A DNA stretch of 64,000 nt, from assembly GCF_037688875.1 (NCBI RefSeq), contig NZ_JAWDIE010000009.1, forward strand, positions 62,001-126,000, given 5' to 3'. This DNA comes from Amphibiibacter pelophylacis (lineage in GTDB: Bacteria; Pseudomonadota; Gammaproteobacteria; Burkholderiales; Burkholderiaceae_C). Each line of letters starts with the position of its first letter. The stretch's first letter is position 1. The translations under genes and the position numbers were made by a program. Below, piece by piece: positions 8,250-16,012 of the stretch. The notes beneath the pieces are model-generated. The model did not search any database, was not told the DNA's origin, and saw only the letters and a list, made by a program, of their open reading frames with translations.

Positions 8250-9839
8250 ATGAATCACGACGTCTCCACGCGCTCCAGCGCGCCTTCGCCCGCCCCCACC
8301 CACCCCACCTGGCAACGACTCGGCCTGTCCCTTCCCGCGCTGATCGTCTCCTGTCAGGCGGTGCCCGATGGCCCGTTCGACACGCCGCCTTTCATCCGCG
8401 CCTTCGCGCTGGCGGCGCTGCAGTCGGGCGCGCAGGGGCTGCGGCTGGAGGGCGTGGAGAACGTCCGCACCGTGCGCGCCGACTGCGACTGCCCCATCAT
8501 CGGCATCGTCAAGCGCGATCTGGCGGACAGCCCGGTGCGCATCACGCCCTTTGTGCACGATGTGCAGGCGCTGGCCGAAGCGGGTGCGACGGTGATCGCG
8601 GTGGACGCCACCGATCGTGTGCGTCCGCAGCCGGTGGCCGAGCTGCTCGCGGCGATCCACGCGGCGGGCTGCCTGGCCATGGCCGACATCTCGACGCTGG
8701 AAGAAGCCCGCGCCGCGCAGGCGCTGGGCTTTGATGTGATCGGCACGACGATGTCGGGCTACACCGGCGGCCCCGTGCCCGAGGGGCCGGACCTCGTGCT
8801 GGTGCAGCAGGTGGCGGCGCTGGGCGTGGCGACGCTGGCCGAAGGGCGGCTGAACAGCCCGCAGGCGGCGGCCGATGCCGTGCGCTGCGGGGCGCAGGCG
8901 GTGGTGGTGGGGTCGGCGATTTCGCGGCCCGAGTACATCACCAGCTGGTACCGCCAGGCGGTGGACGCAGCGGCGGCGGCCGGGTCATCGGCGCAGCCGG
9001 GCGCGCCCGTGCTGGCGCTGGACATCGGCGGCACCAAAACGCTGGTGGCGCGGGTGGAGAACGGCGTCATCACGCACGAACTGCAGTTCCCCACGCAGCG
9101 CGGCGAGCATCCCGACCAGTGGCTGGCGCAGGCTCTGGCGGTCACGCAGGGCTGGCCGGGTGGCTGGACCCACGTCGCGGCCGCCGTCACCGGTGTGGTC
9201 GGCGACGACGGGCTGTGGACGGCCTTCAACCCGCAGACGCTCGATTTCCCGCCCTATCCGCTGGTGCAGCGCCTGCGCGAGGTCTTTGGCGTGCCCGCGC
9301 TGGCGCTGAACGACGCCCAGGCCGCCGCCTGGGGTGAAGCACGCTGCGGCGCGGGCCAGGGCGATGATCTGATGTTTGTGACGGTCTCGACCGGCATTGG
9401 CGCCGGGCTGGTGCTGGACAGCCGGTTGCGGCGCGGCCCAGCGGGCATCGCCGGCCACCTGGGCCAGTGGCGCGACGACGCCGGGCACCGTCTTGAGGAT
9501 ATCGCCTCCGGCAGCGCGCTGGGTCGTCAGGCTGTGCAGGCGGGCTGGCCGGGCGGGGCGCCGGAACTGGTCGAGCGCGCCCGCCACGGCGAGCCCGCGG
9601 CGCAGGCGCTGCTGCAGGCGGGCGTGGACGCGCTGGCGCAGGCCCTGGCGCGCGTGCAGCTGCTGCTGGACGTGCCCACGCTGGTGCTGGGCGGAGGCCT
9701 TGGGCTGGCGCCGGGCTACGCCCCGCTGCTGGAAGCCGCGCTGGCGCAGCGTCTGGGGCCACACGCCCCGCAGGTGCGCCCCGCCGCTCTGGGCGCGCAC
9801 GCGGGCATTCTGGGCGCTGCGCTGTGCCCGCTGAACTGA
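8250..9839 (+). CDS. nanEK: Fused ManNAc-6-phosphate epimerase and ManNAc kinase (NanE-NanK)
   Basis: This 529-residue bifunctional enzyme catalyses two sialic acid catabolic steps. Residues about 25-240 are a NanE barrel, with the catalytic lysine at K88 (GIVKRDL) and the motifs DATDR, ADISTLEEA and TMSGYTGG. Residues about 250-529 are a ROK-family kinase, with the phosphate loop LDIGGTKT (D258), catalytic D355 (LNDAQAAAWGE) and VSTGIGAGLVL. The usual ROK zinc loop after the GH motif (G402-H403) lacks its cysteines here. The gene starts 13 bases after the porin stop. The ATG at 8250 is preferred over in-frame upstream codons that lie inside the porin gene. Confidence 0.93.
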   Translation: MNHDVSTRSSAPSPAPTHPTWQRLGLSLPALIVSCQAVPDGPFDTPPFIRAFALAALQSGAQGLRLEGVENVRTVRADCDCPIIGIVKRDLADSPVRITPFVHDVQALAEAGATVIAVDATDRVRPQPVAELLAAIHAAGCLAMADISTLEEARAAQALGFDVIGTTMSGYTGGPVPEGPDLVLVQQVAALGVATLAEGRLNSPQAAADAVRCGAQAVVVGSAISRPEYITSWYRQAVDAAAAAGSSAQPGAPVLALDIGGTKTLVARVENGVITHELQFPTQRGEHPDQWLAQALAVTQGWPGGWTHVAAAVTGVVGDDGLWTAFNPQTLDFPPYPLVQRLREVFGVPALALNDAQAAAWGEARCGAGQGDDLMFVTVSTGIGAGLVLDSRLRRGPAGIAGHLGQWRDDAGHRLEDIASGSALGRQAVQAGWPGGAPELVERARHGEPAAQALLQAGVDALAQALARVQLLLDVPTLVLGGGLGLAPGYAPLLEAALAQRLGPHAPQVRPAALGAHAGILGAALCPLN

Positions 9840-9856
9840 TCTGAAAGGCTGAACCG

Positions 9857-10918
9857 GTGACTTTTTCTCCCCTGACTTCTTCGACCGCCATGCGCCGCGA
9901 GGCGCTGGAATGCGCGCGCACCGTGCGCGACCAGGCCGATCTGGCCCGCGAGCCGCTGGCTGCCCTCGTGCGGCGCTGGCAGGCGCAGCCGCCTTCGCTG
10001 ATGCTGACGGTGGCGCGTGGCAGCTCGGACCACGCGGCGCAGTACCTGGGCTATCTGGCCATGCTGCGCCTGGGGTTGCCGACGCTGTCGCTGCCGATGT
10101 CGCTGCCTACGCTGCACCAGGCGCCGTTGCAGGTGCAGGGCCAGTGGGCGATTGCGCTGTCGCAGTCGGGCGGCAGCCCTGATCTGGTGCTGGCCATGCA
10201 GGCGTTGGCCGCGCGGGGCGCGCACACGGTGTCCTGGGTGAACCAGGCCGCATCGCCCCTCGAGGCGGCGTGTCAAAACCACCTGCCGCTGGGCGCTGGC
10301 CCCGAGCGCAGCGTGGCCGCGACCAAAAGCTATCTGGCTGCGCTGGCGCTGGGCGCGCGCTGGGTGGCCGCGCTGGCGCAGGACGCGGCGCTGGCGTCGG
10401 CCCTGCAGGCCCTGCCCGATGATCTGGACGCAGCCGCCGCTGCGCAAAACGGCGCGGGGGCGTGGGCTGACACCGCCGTGCCGGTGCTGCAAGGCGCCGA
10501 GCGCATCATGGTGGTCGGACGGGGCCTGGGCCTGGCGGTGGCGCTGGAGGCCGCGCTGAAGTTCAAGGAAACCTGCGCCATCCAGGCCGAAGCCTTCAGC
10601 GGCGCCGAGATCCGTCACGGTCCGATGGCCCTGATCGGTGCGCTCTACCCGCTGCTGATTTTCGCGCCGCGCGGGCCGGAGCAGGCGGGCCTGCTGCAGT
10701 TCGCCGCCGACATGCGTCAGCGCGGGGCCGCCGTGCTGCTGGCCGCCCCGGCCGATGTGCCCGAGCGCGAGCTGACGCTGTCCACCGCCCACGACGCCCT
10801 GCTGGATCCGCTGCTGGCGGTGCAGGGCTTTTATCTGATGGTGGAAACGCTGGCGCGCGCGCGCGGTCGCGACCCCGATGCGCCGCCTTTCCTGAACAAG
10901 GTGACCCTGACGCACTGA
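9857..10918 (+). CDS. SIS-domain amino-sugar isomerase/deaminase, NagB-II type
   Basis: This 353-residue cytoplasmic protein has two SIS sugar-phosphate domains (about 35-165 and 195-340), resembling the isomerase half of GlmS. Characteristic pieces are ARGSSDHAA, SQSGGSPDLV, SVAATKS, the EIRHGP segment and the C-terminal DPDAPPFLNKVTLTH. Proteins of this build act as glucosamine-6-phosphate deaminases (NagB-II) and give fructose-6-phosphate plus ammonia. That would be the last step of sialic acid or GlcNAc breakdown. The start is GTG, 17 bases after NanE-NanK. The exact substrate is inferred from context. Confidence 0.88.
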   Translation: MTFSPLTSSTAMRREALECARTVRDQADLAREPLAALVRRWQAQPPSLMLTVARGSSDHAAQYLGYLAMLRLGLPTLSLPMSLPTLHQAPLQVQGQWAIALSQSGGSPDLVLAMQALAARGAHTVSWVNQAASPLEAACQNHLPLGAGPERSVAATKSYLAALALGARWVAALAQDAALASALQALPDDLDAAAAAQNGAGAWADTAVPVLQGAERIMVVGRGLGLAVALEAALKFKETCAIQAEAFSGAEIRHGPMALIGALYPLLIFAPRGPEQAGLLQFAADMRQRGAAVLLAAPADVPERELTLSTAHDALLDPLLAVQGFYLMVETLARARGRDPDAPPFLNKVTLTH

Positions 10919-10977
10919 GGCGGCGGGGACGCCTGGCGTGACACAATCGCAGCCATGCGAACCGACTGTTTCACGTC

Positions 10978-12054
10978 ATGGTCCTGACCTCTTTTGCTGA
11001 TCGTCTGCGGGCGCTGGTGAGTGCGCTCTATGGGGCCCTGCTTCCCCTGCTGTCCTGGCGCAACTGGCTGCTGGCGGCGCGGGTGTTCTGGGGCGCGGGT
11101 CAGCGGTATTCGCGTGGCGCGGGCATCAGCCACGGCGCGGCGGTGGCGTTTTTCACGGCCCTGTCGCTGGCGCCGCTGCTGGTGGTGGCGACCAAGGTGA
11201 TGGTGCTGCTGCTCAGCCGCGATGCGGTGCAGCAGCAGCTGCTGGGCTATATGTCGTCCTGGCTGGGGCCGCAGGAGACGCAGTTCCTGGCCGAGCTGAT
11301 CCAGCGCGCGCTCAACACGCAGTACGATCTCAGTCTGGAGAACCGCACCGCCTGGATCGCGCTGGTGACCACGCTGATCGGCGCGACCGCCGTGTTCATC
11401 GAACTGCGCACCGCGCTGCTGGGCATGGCGACGCAGCCCACCGAAACCTTCAGCCTGTGGGGCCTGCTCAAGGTGCGCATCCTGGCAGCGGCCATCGTGA
11501 TCGGCGCGTCTTTTCTGCTGTCGGTGGCGCTGCTGCTGCAGACCGCCAGCCAGATGCTGGTGGGCTGGCTGTCCACGCGGGTCGAGCTGCTGGTGCCCGT
11601 GGTGCAGCTGGCTGATCTGCTGCTGGGGCTGTTCTTCATCGGCCTGGTGTTCGCGCTGCTGATCCGTGCGCTGTCGGGTCTCGGTATGAGCAAACGCCAT
11701 GCGGCCATCGCGGGCGGCGTGGGCGCCATCCTGTTCATGCTGGGGCGCTACGCGATTGGCTGGTACATCGCGCACTCGGCCACGCAGTCGGCGCTGGGCG
11801 CGGCGGGCTCGCTCACGGTGATCCTGATCTGGGTTTACTGGACGAGCCAGATTTTTCTGTTTTCCGGCGCGATTGGCATCGAACTGACCGAGCGTTCGCG
11901 CCCTGAACCTGCGCCAGCCGCTGCTGAATCCGCCGTTGAACCGGCCGCGACGGCTGATCCGCAATCCTCCACTTCCGTCCCCGAAGAGCCTGCCCATGAC
12001 GATGTCCGCGACAACGCCCAGCCCGAATCCGCAAACCGTCCTGCCCCCGCTTGA
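10978..12054 (+). CDS. YihY/BrkB-family inner-membrane protein
   Basis: This 358-residue integral membrane protein of the YihY/virulence factor BrkB family was once mislabelled ribonuclease BN. It has about six hydrophobic segments and the family region SRGAGISHGAAVAFFTALSLAP near residues 42-62. The C-terminal part has GSLTVILIWVYWTSQIFLF followed by a low-complexity Pro/Ala/Glu tail. The molecular function of the family is not settled. It starts 59 bases after the SIS gene and its 3' end overlaps the next gene by 59 bases. That arrangement suggests co-expression, but no known role links it to sugar breakdown. Confidence 0.88.
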   Translation: MVLTSFADRLRALVSALYGALLPLLSWRNWLLAARVFWGAGQRYSRGAGISHGAAVAFFTALSLAPLLVVATKVMVLLLSRDAVQQQLLGYMSSWLGPQETQFLAELIQRALNTQYDLSLENRTAWIALVTTLIGATAVFIELRTALLGMATQPTETFSLWGLLKVRILAAAIVIGASFLLSVALLLQTASQMLVGWLSTRVELLVPVVQLADLLLGLFFIGLVFALLIRALSGLGMSKRHAAIAGGVGAILFMLGRYAIGWYIAHSATQSALGAAGSLTVILIWVYWTSQIFLFSGAIGIELTERSRPEPAPAAAESAVEPAATADPQSSTSVPEEPAHDDVRDNAQPESANRPAPA

Positions 12055-12991
12055 GCTGCCCTGGCAGCCGGTCTCGCCGCGCCTGCAACTGGGCGAGGGC
12101 GTGTGCTGGAGCGAGGATCAGCAGGCTTTTTTCGGCTGTGACATCGACGGCGGCAGCGTCTGGCGCCTGCGCTTTGACGGCACGAAGATCGACGGCGCAC
12201 AGTTCGACACCGTGGCGCATTTCACCGACCCCAGCGCCTGCGTGCAGACCGTCCACGGCGAGTGGCTGGTCAGCGCGCGCGATGGCATTTACGCCTGCAG
12301 CGCGGATTTCAGCCAGCAGCGCCTGTGGGTACCCTCGCCCTTCGACACCGCGCAGGAGCGCTGGAACGACGCCCGCATCGGGCCCGACGGCGCCTTTTGG
12401 CTGATGACGATTTACGAGCCGCGCCAGCCGCCGCTGGCTCGCCTGTACCGTCTGGATGGCACAGGTGTGCTCACGCCGCAGATGCAGGGCCTGACCGTGG
12501 GCAACGGCCTGAACTGGAGCGCCGACGCCCGCACCCTGCTGTGGGCCGACACCACGTCGCACAGCGTCTACAGCGCCGATTTCCCCCTGGAATCGACCGC
12601 TGATCCGATCGACAGCGCCGCACAGAGCGCCGTGCTGCGCCTGCCGCGCAAGACCGATCTGCCCGAAGGTCAGGCTTACGGCGGTCGCCCGGACGGCTGC
12701 GCCCGCGACGAAACCGGCCACTTCTGGTCCGCCTGTTTTGAAGGCGGGCAGTTGCTGCGCTATGGCCTGGATGGCGCTGCAGTGCAGTCCGTGCCCGTGC
12801 CGGTGCGCTGCCCGACCATGCCCTGCTTTGGCGGCCCGGATGGCCGCACGCTGATCGTCACCAGCGCCTCGCACAAACGCCCGGCGGACGAGCTGGCCGC
12901 GCACCCGCACAGCGGCCACGTACTGGCCTGCCGCAGCGCCGTGGCGGGCCCGGCACCGCATCGTTTTCAGCGTGAACATCGCTTTTTCTGA
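11996..12991 (+). CDS. SMP-30/gluconolactonase-family protein
   Basis: This is a 331-residue six-bladed propeller of the SMP-30/gluconolactonase/LRE family. Likely metal ligands are visible: the glutamate of LGEGVCWSE, the asparagine of RWNDARIGPDG, GNGLNWSAD and the aspartate of GRPDGCARDE. Known members are lactonases of sugar acids or regucalcin-like proteins. The substrate cannot be read from sequence. The start codon (ATG at 11996, or the in-frame ATG at 12002) lies inside the end of the YihY gene in another frame. Its link to the upstream amino-sugar genes is positional only. Confidence 0.85.
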   Translation: MTMSATTPSPNPQTVLPPLELPWQPVSPRLQLGEGVCWSEDQQAFFGCDIDGGSVWRLRFDGTKIDGAQFDTVAHFTDPSACVQTVHGEWLVSARDGIYACSADFSQQRLWVPSPFDTAQERWNDARIGPDGAFWLMTIYEPRQPPLARLYRLDGTGVLTPQMQGLTVGNGLNWSADARTLLWADTTSHSVYSADFPLESTADPIDSAAQSAVLRLPRKTDLPEGQAYGGRPDGCARDETGHFWSACFEGGQLLRYGLDGAAVQSVPVPVRCPTMPCFGGPDGRTLIVTSASHKRPADELAAHPHSGHVLACRSAVAGPAPHRFQREHRFF

Positions 12992-13096
12992 GGGCAGCGG
13001 CTCCCATTTGAGGAACTTCGGCCCCGATTAGCCTAAAGCTGAAGATGGCATGCGCTAAAATTTCAGATCGCTGATGACGCAAAAGCGCAACAGGAT

Positions 13097-13125
13097 GTGA
13101 AATTTCAAGGGTTTCTCCGTATAAT
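13097..13125 (+). promoter_or_regulatory. Sigma-70 type promoter of the atp operon
   Basis: A consensus -10 TATAAT (13120-13125) is preceded, with a 17-base spacer, by GTGAAA (13097-13102), which matches four of six -35 bases. Transcription would begin near 13132, about 20 bases before the atpI TTG. Confidence 0.72.
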
Positions 13126-13152
13126 GCGGCAGCTTTTGGCTAAGACCTTGTT

Positions 13153-13695
13153 TTGAAAAAGAATTTTACAGATTTGTCGGCGCGTCAGGATCAGGAAATC
13201 GACGGCTGGCAAGATGTGAAGGTCTTGAGCCGTGAAGAAGTGCGCGCCATCACACAGCAGCAGCCGAAATTTTCGTTTGCGGCCGTGGTGGTCTGGCAGG
13301 TGATTTTCAGCCTGCTGCTGGTGCTGTTCATGGGGTGGCGTGCGTCGTCTCTGAGAGACCCGGCGGTGGTCGCTGCAGCCTATGGTTCAGCCTGCATCTG
13401 GCTGCCACAGCTGCTGCAGAACTGGGGCATGCGCCGTCACCGTCTGGCCCTGGAGGTCGGTGTGCTGGTGAACCATGCCGGATTGGCCCTTGTGCATGTG
13501 TACACTTGGGAAATGGTCAAGGTGGGGCTGACGCTGGTGATGCTGGCTTTGGCTCCGGTGCTGATGTCGCCGGTCCGCTGGCTGCCTCTGGTGCTTGGTT
13601 TTGTGCTGTGTTTGAAGTTGGGGTGGTGGATGGCGCTGATGCTGCACGTGCAGCGCAGCAGGCGGTTCAGATCCACGTCGCAGGTAGTCAACTAA
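13153..13695 (+). CDS. atpI: ATP synthase subunit I-like protein (AtpI)
   Basis: This 180-residue membrane protein opens the atp operon. It has four hydrophobic segments, as expected for AtpI, an assembly or magnesium-uptake helper that is not part of the enzyme itself. AtpI sequences diverge strongly, so position and topology carry much of the call. An in-frame stop lies four codons upstream and no ATG occurs before it, so the TTG at 13153 is the best start. A weak initiation site fits the low dose expected of AtpI relative to the Fo subunits. Confidence 0.8.
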   Translation: MKKNFTDLSARQDQEIDGWQDVKVLSREEVRAITQQQPKFSFAAVVVWQVIFSLLLVLFMGWRASSLRDPAVVAAAYGSACIWLPQLLQNWGMRRHRLALEVGVLVNHAGLALVHVYTWEMVKVGLTLVMLALAPVLMSPVRWLPLVLGFVLCLKLGWWMALMLHVQRSRRFRSTSQVVN

Positions 13696-13703
13696 GGTCA
13701 TTT

Positions 13704-14585
13704 ATGTCTTCAGAAGGTCAGGCCCTGACAGCGGGCGAATACATCAAGCACCACCTGGCGCACCTGCAGTTTGATTTCGGCTTCAATGCCGTCAAACAGA
13801 AGAATATCGTCGACTTCTCGCTGTTCAACCTGGATTCAGTGTTCTGGACCGTGCTGCTGGGCAGTATTGCGTGCTTCGTGCTGTATCGCCTGGCGTCCAA
13901 AGCCACGGCGGGCGTGCCCGGGCGTTTTCAGGCTTTTGTCGAAATGCTTTTCGAAATGGTCGATAACCAGGCCAAAGCCCTGATCCACAACGAGAAAAGC
14001 CGCAAGCTGGTCGCCCCGATGGCTTTCGTTGTGTTCATCTGGATTTTCCTGATGAACTTCATGGATATGCTTCCCGTCGACCTGATTCCTGGTCTCTGGC
14101 ACATGGCGGGTCCGGCCATGGGTTTCAAGGACTACATGCGCGTGGTGCCGTCGGCCGACCTGTCGACCACGCTGGCGCTGTCGATCACTGTTCTGCTGTT
14201 CTGCATCTACTACAACATCAAGATCAAAGGTCTGGGTGGCTGGGCGCACGAGCTGGTGGCCGCTCCGTTCGGCGACAAGTGGTTTCTGTATCCGATCAAC
14301 TTCCTGATGCAGATCATCGAGTTCCTGGCCAAGACGGTTTCGCACGGTATGCGACTCTTTGGCAACATGTTTGCGGGCGAGCTGGTGTTCATGCTGATCG
14401 CCGTGATGGGCGGCGCCTGGGCCTTCAGCCTCAATCCGGCCACGGCGGGTTTCTGGCTGGCCATCGGCCACCTGATCGCTGGCACCATCTGGACGCTGTT
14501 CCATATTCTGGTGATCGTGCTGCAGGCTTACATTTTCATGATGCTGACGCTGATCTATATTGGTCAGGCGCACGACGCACACTGA
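13704..14585 (+). CDS. atpB: ATP synthase Fo subunit a
   Basis: This 293-residue inner-membrane subunit provides the proton half-channels beside the c-ring. The essential arginine is in the highly conserved segment HGMRLFGNMFAGE. The C-terminal helix HILVIVLQAYIFMMLTLIYI is typical. The N-terminal extension with a short cytoplasmic stretch is normal for this group. The ATG at 13704 lies eight bases after atpI and starts MSSEGQALTAGEYIKHHL, the usual beta-proteobacterial beginning. Upstream codons in the same frame belong to shadow sequence over atpI. Confidence 0.97.
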   Translation: MSSEGQALTAGEYIKHHLAHLQFDFGFNAVKQKNIVDFSLFNLDSVFWTVLLGSIACFVLYRLASKATAGVPGRFQAFVEMLFEMVDNQAKALIHNEKSRKLVAPMAFVVFIWIFLMNFMDMLPVDLIPGLWHMAGPAMGFKDYMRVVPSADLSTTLALSITVLLFCIYYNIKIKGLGGWAHELVAAPFGDKWFLYPINFLMQIIEFLAKTVSHGMRLFGNMFAGELVFMLIAVMGGAWAFSLNPATAGFWLAIGHLIAGTIWTLFHILVIVLQAYIFMMLTLIYIGQAHDAH

Positions 14586-14663
14586 TTTGAGGGCGTGAGT
14601 GCGTAAGGCCCGACGCTCTCATCGGATTCTTTTTGGGCTGTTCCTTTTTTCTTAGGAGATATC

Positions 14664-14912
14664 ATGGAAAACGTTTTGGGTTTGGTCGCTCTGGCTTGTG
14701 GCTTGATCGTTGGCTTTGGCGCTCTGGGCGCTTCGGTCGGTATCGGCCTGATGGGGGGCAAGTTCCTGGAATCTTCGGCGCGCCAGCCTGAACTGATGAA
14801 CGAGCTGCAGTCCAAGATGTTCATTCTGGCCGGTCTGATCGATGCTGCCTTCCTGATCGGTGTTGCTATTGCCCTGCTGTTCGCCTTCGCCAACCCCTTC
14901 CAGCTGGCTTAA
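14664..14912 (+). CDS. atpE: ATP synthase Fo subunit c
   Basis: This 82-residue double-helix hairpin protein forms the rotor ring. The glycine-rich first helix and the second helix with carboxylate D60 (LAGLIDAAFLIG), which carries the proton, are both clear. The residues that mark sodium-coupled rings are not present, so proton coupling is expected. A strong AGGAG site precedes the ATG, and the 78-base gap from atpB leaves room for an independent translation enhancer. Confidence 0.97.
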   Translation: MENVLGLVALACGLIVGFGALGASVGIGLMGGKFLESSARQPELMNELQSKMFILAGLIDAAFLIGVAIALLFAFANPFQLA

Positions 14913-14949
14913 TCGGGTCTGACCCTTTCAACACGGAAAGGATCATGTT

Positions 14950-15420
14950 GTGAATATCAACTCGACCCTGTTTATACAGGTCATCGTTTTCCTGGTGCTG
15001 ATTGCCTTCACCATGAAAAAGATTTGGCCGCCGCTGGCCAAGGCCCTGGACGAGCGCGCCGCGAAAATCGCGGCCGGTCTGAAAGCCGCCGACGATGCCA
15101 GTGCGGCCATGGCCAACACCCGCCAGCAGATCGACCAGCAGCTCGCCCAGACGCGCGCTGAATGCTCGACCCGCCTGGCCGACGCCGAGCGCCTGGCGCA
15201 GTCCATCGTGGACGAAGCCAAAGGCAAGGCCAACGACGAGGGCCAGAAGATCCGTCTGCAGGCGCAACAGGAAGCCGGGCTCGAAATGGGCAAGGTGCGT
15301 GACCAGCTGCGCGAGCAGGTGGCCCTCCTGGCCGTCAAGGGCGCTGAGCAGATTCTGCGGCGCGAGGTCAAGCCGGCCGATCACGCCGAGCTGCTCAACC
15401 GCCTGAAGTCGGAGCTCTGA
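14950..15420 (+). CDS. atpF: ATP synthase Fo subunit b
   Basis: This 156-residue peripheral stalk protein has one N-terminal membrane helix (LFIQVIVFLVLIAFTMKKIW). A long charged, alanine-rich coiled coil follows and reaches up to F1. The start is GTG (MNINSTLFIQ), the family's usual beginning, preceded by GGAAAGGA. It ends one base before atpH. Confidence 0.96.
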   Translation: MNINSTLFIQVIVFLVLIAFTMKKIWPPLAKALDERAAKIAAGLKAADDASAAMANTRQQIDQQLAQTRAECSTRLADAERLAQSIVDEAKGKANDEGQKIRLQAQQEAGLEMGKVRDQLREQVALLAVKGAEQILRREVKPADHAELLNRLKSEL

Positions 15421-15421
15421 C

Positions 15422-15952
15422 ATGGCTGAAATCTCCACCATTGCCCGCCCCTACGCCGAAGCCCTGTTCAAGGCCGTCCCGGCCGCACAGGCCGCGCAGG
15501 CGGTCCGGCAGCTGGACGCCGTCGTGACGGTCTGGTCGGATGCGCGGGTGCAGTCCTGGGCGGAAAACCCCTCCTCGAAAGCGGCCGACGTTCAGTCGCT
15601 GCTGCTGGCTGCGGCGCCTTCCGCGCTGCCGGTTGTGGGCAATTTCGTTCAGGTGCTGATCGAGAACAAACGCCTGCGAGCCCTGCCCGAAGTCGCCAGC
15701 CAGTTCGCTGATCTGGTGCGCAGTGCGGGCGGTGCCCGGGTGGCGCTGGTGGAGAGCCCTTACGAGCTCGATGCGCAGCAGCTGGCCGACCTTCAGCCCA
15801 CGCTGGAGCGCCGTTTCGGTGGTCGGCTGGAGCTGAAAGTGCGCCAGAACGCCGAGCTGATCGGTGGCGTGCGTGTGACGGTGGGCGACGAAGTTCTGGA
15901 TACTTCCGTGCTGGCGCGACTGGGGCAGTTGCGTGCGGCCCTGACGGCCTGA
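15422..15952 (+). CDS. atpH: ATP synthase F1 subunit delta
   Basis: This 176-residue cap of the peripheral stalk links subunit b to the alpha3-beta3 head. The N-terminal helical domain begins MAEISTIARPYAEALF, a family signature. The C-terminal segment GGVRVTVGDEVLDTSVLARL is the conserved part that contacts subunit b. The length is normal. The ATG follows the atpF stop after a single base, so the two are likely coupled. Confidence 0.97.
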   Translation: MAEISTIARPYAEALFKAVPAAQAAQAVRQLDAVVTVWSDARVQSWAENPSSKAADVQSLLLAAAPSALPVVGNFVQVLIENKRLRALPEVASQFADLVRSAGGARVALVESPYELDAQQLADLQPTLERRFGGRLELKVRQNAELIGGVRVTVGDEVLDTSVLARLGQLRAALTA

Positions 15953-16012
15953 TTTTTTTAATTTGTCCAAGGTGGGGCGACGCGTGTCGTCCTGTCCCGC
16001 CGGGAGAGCGTA

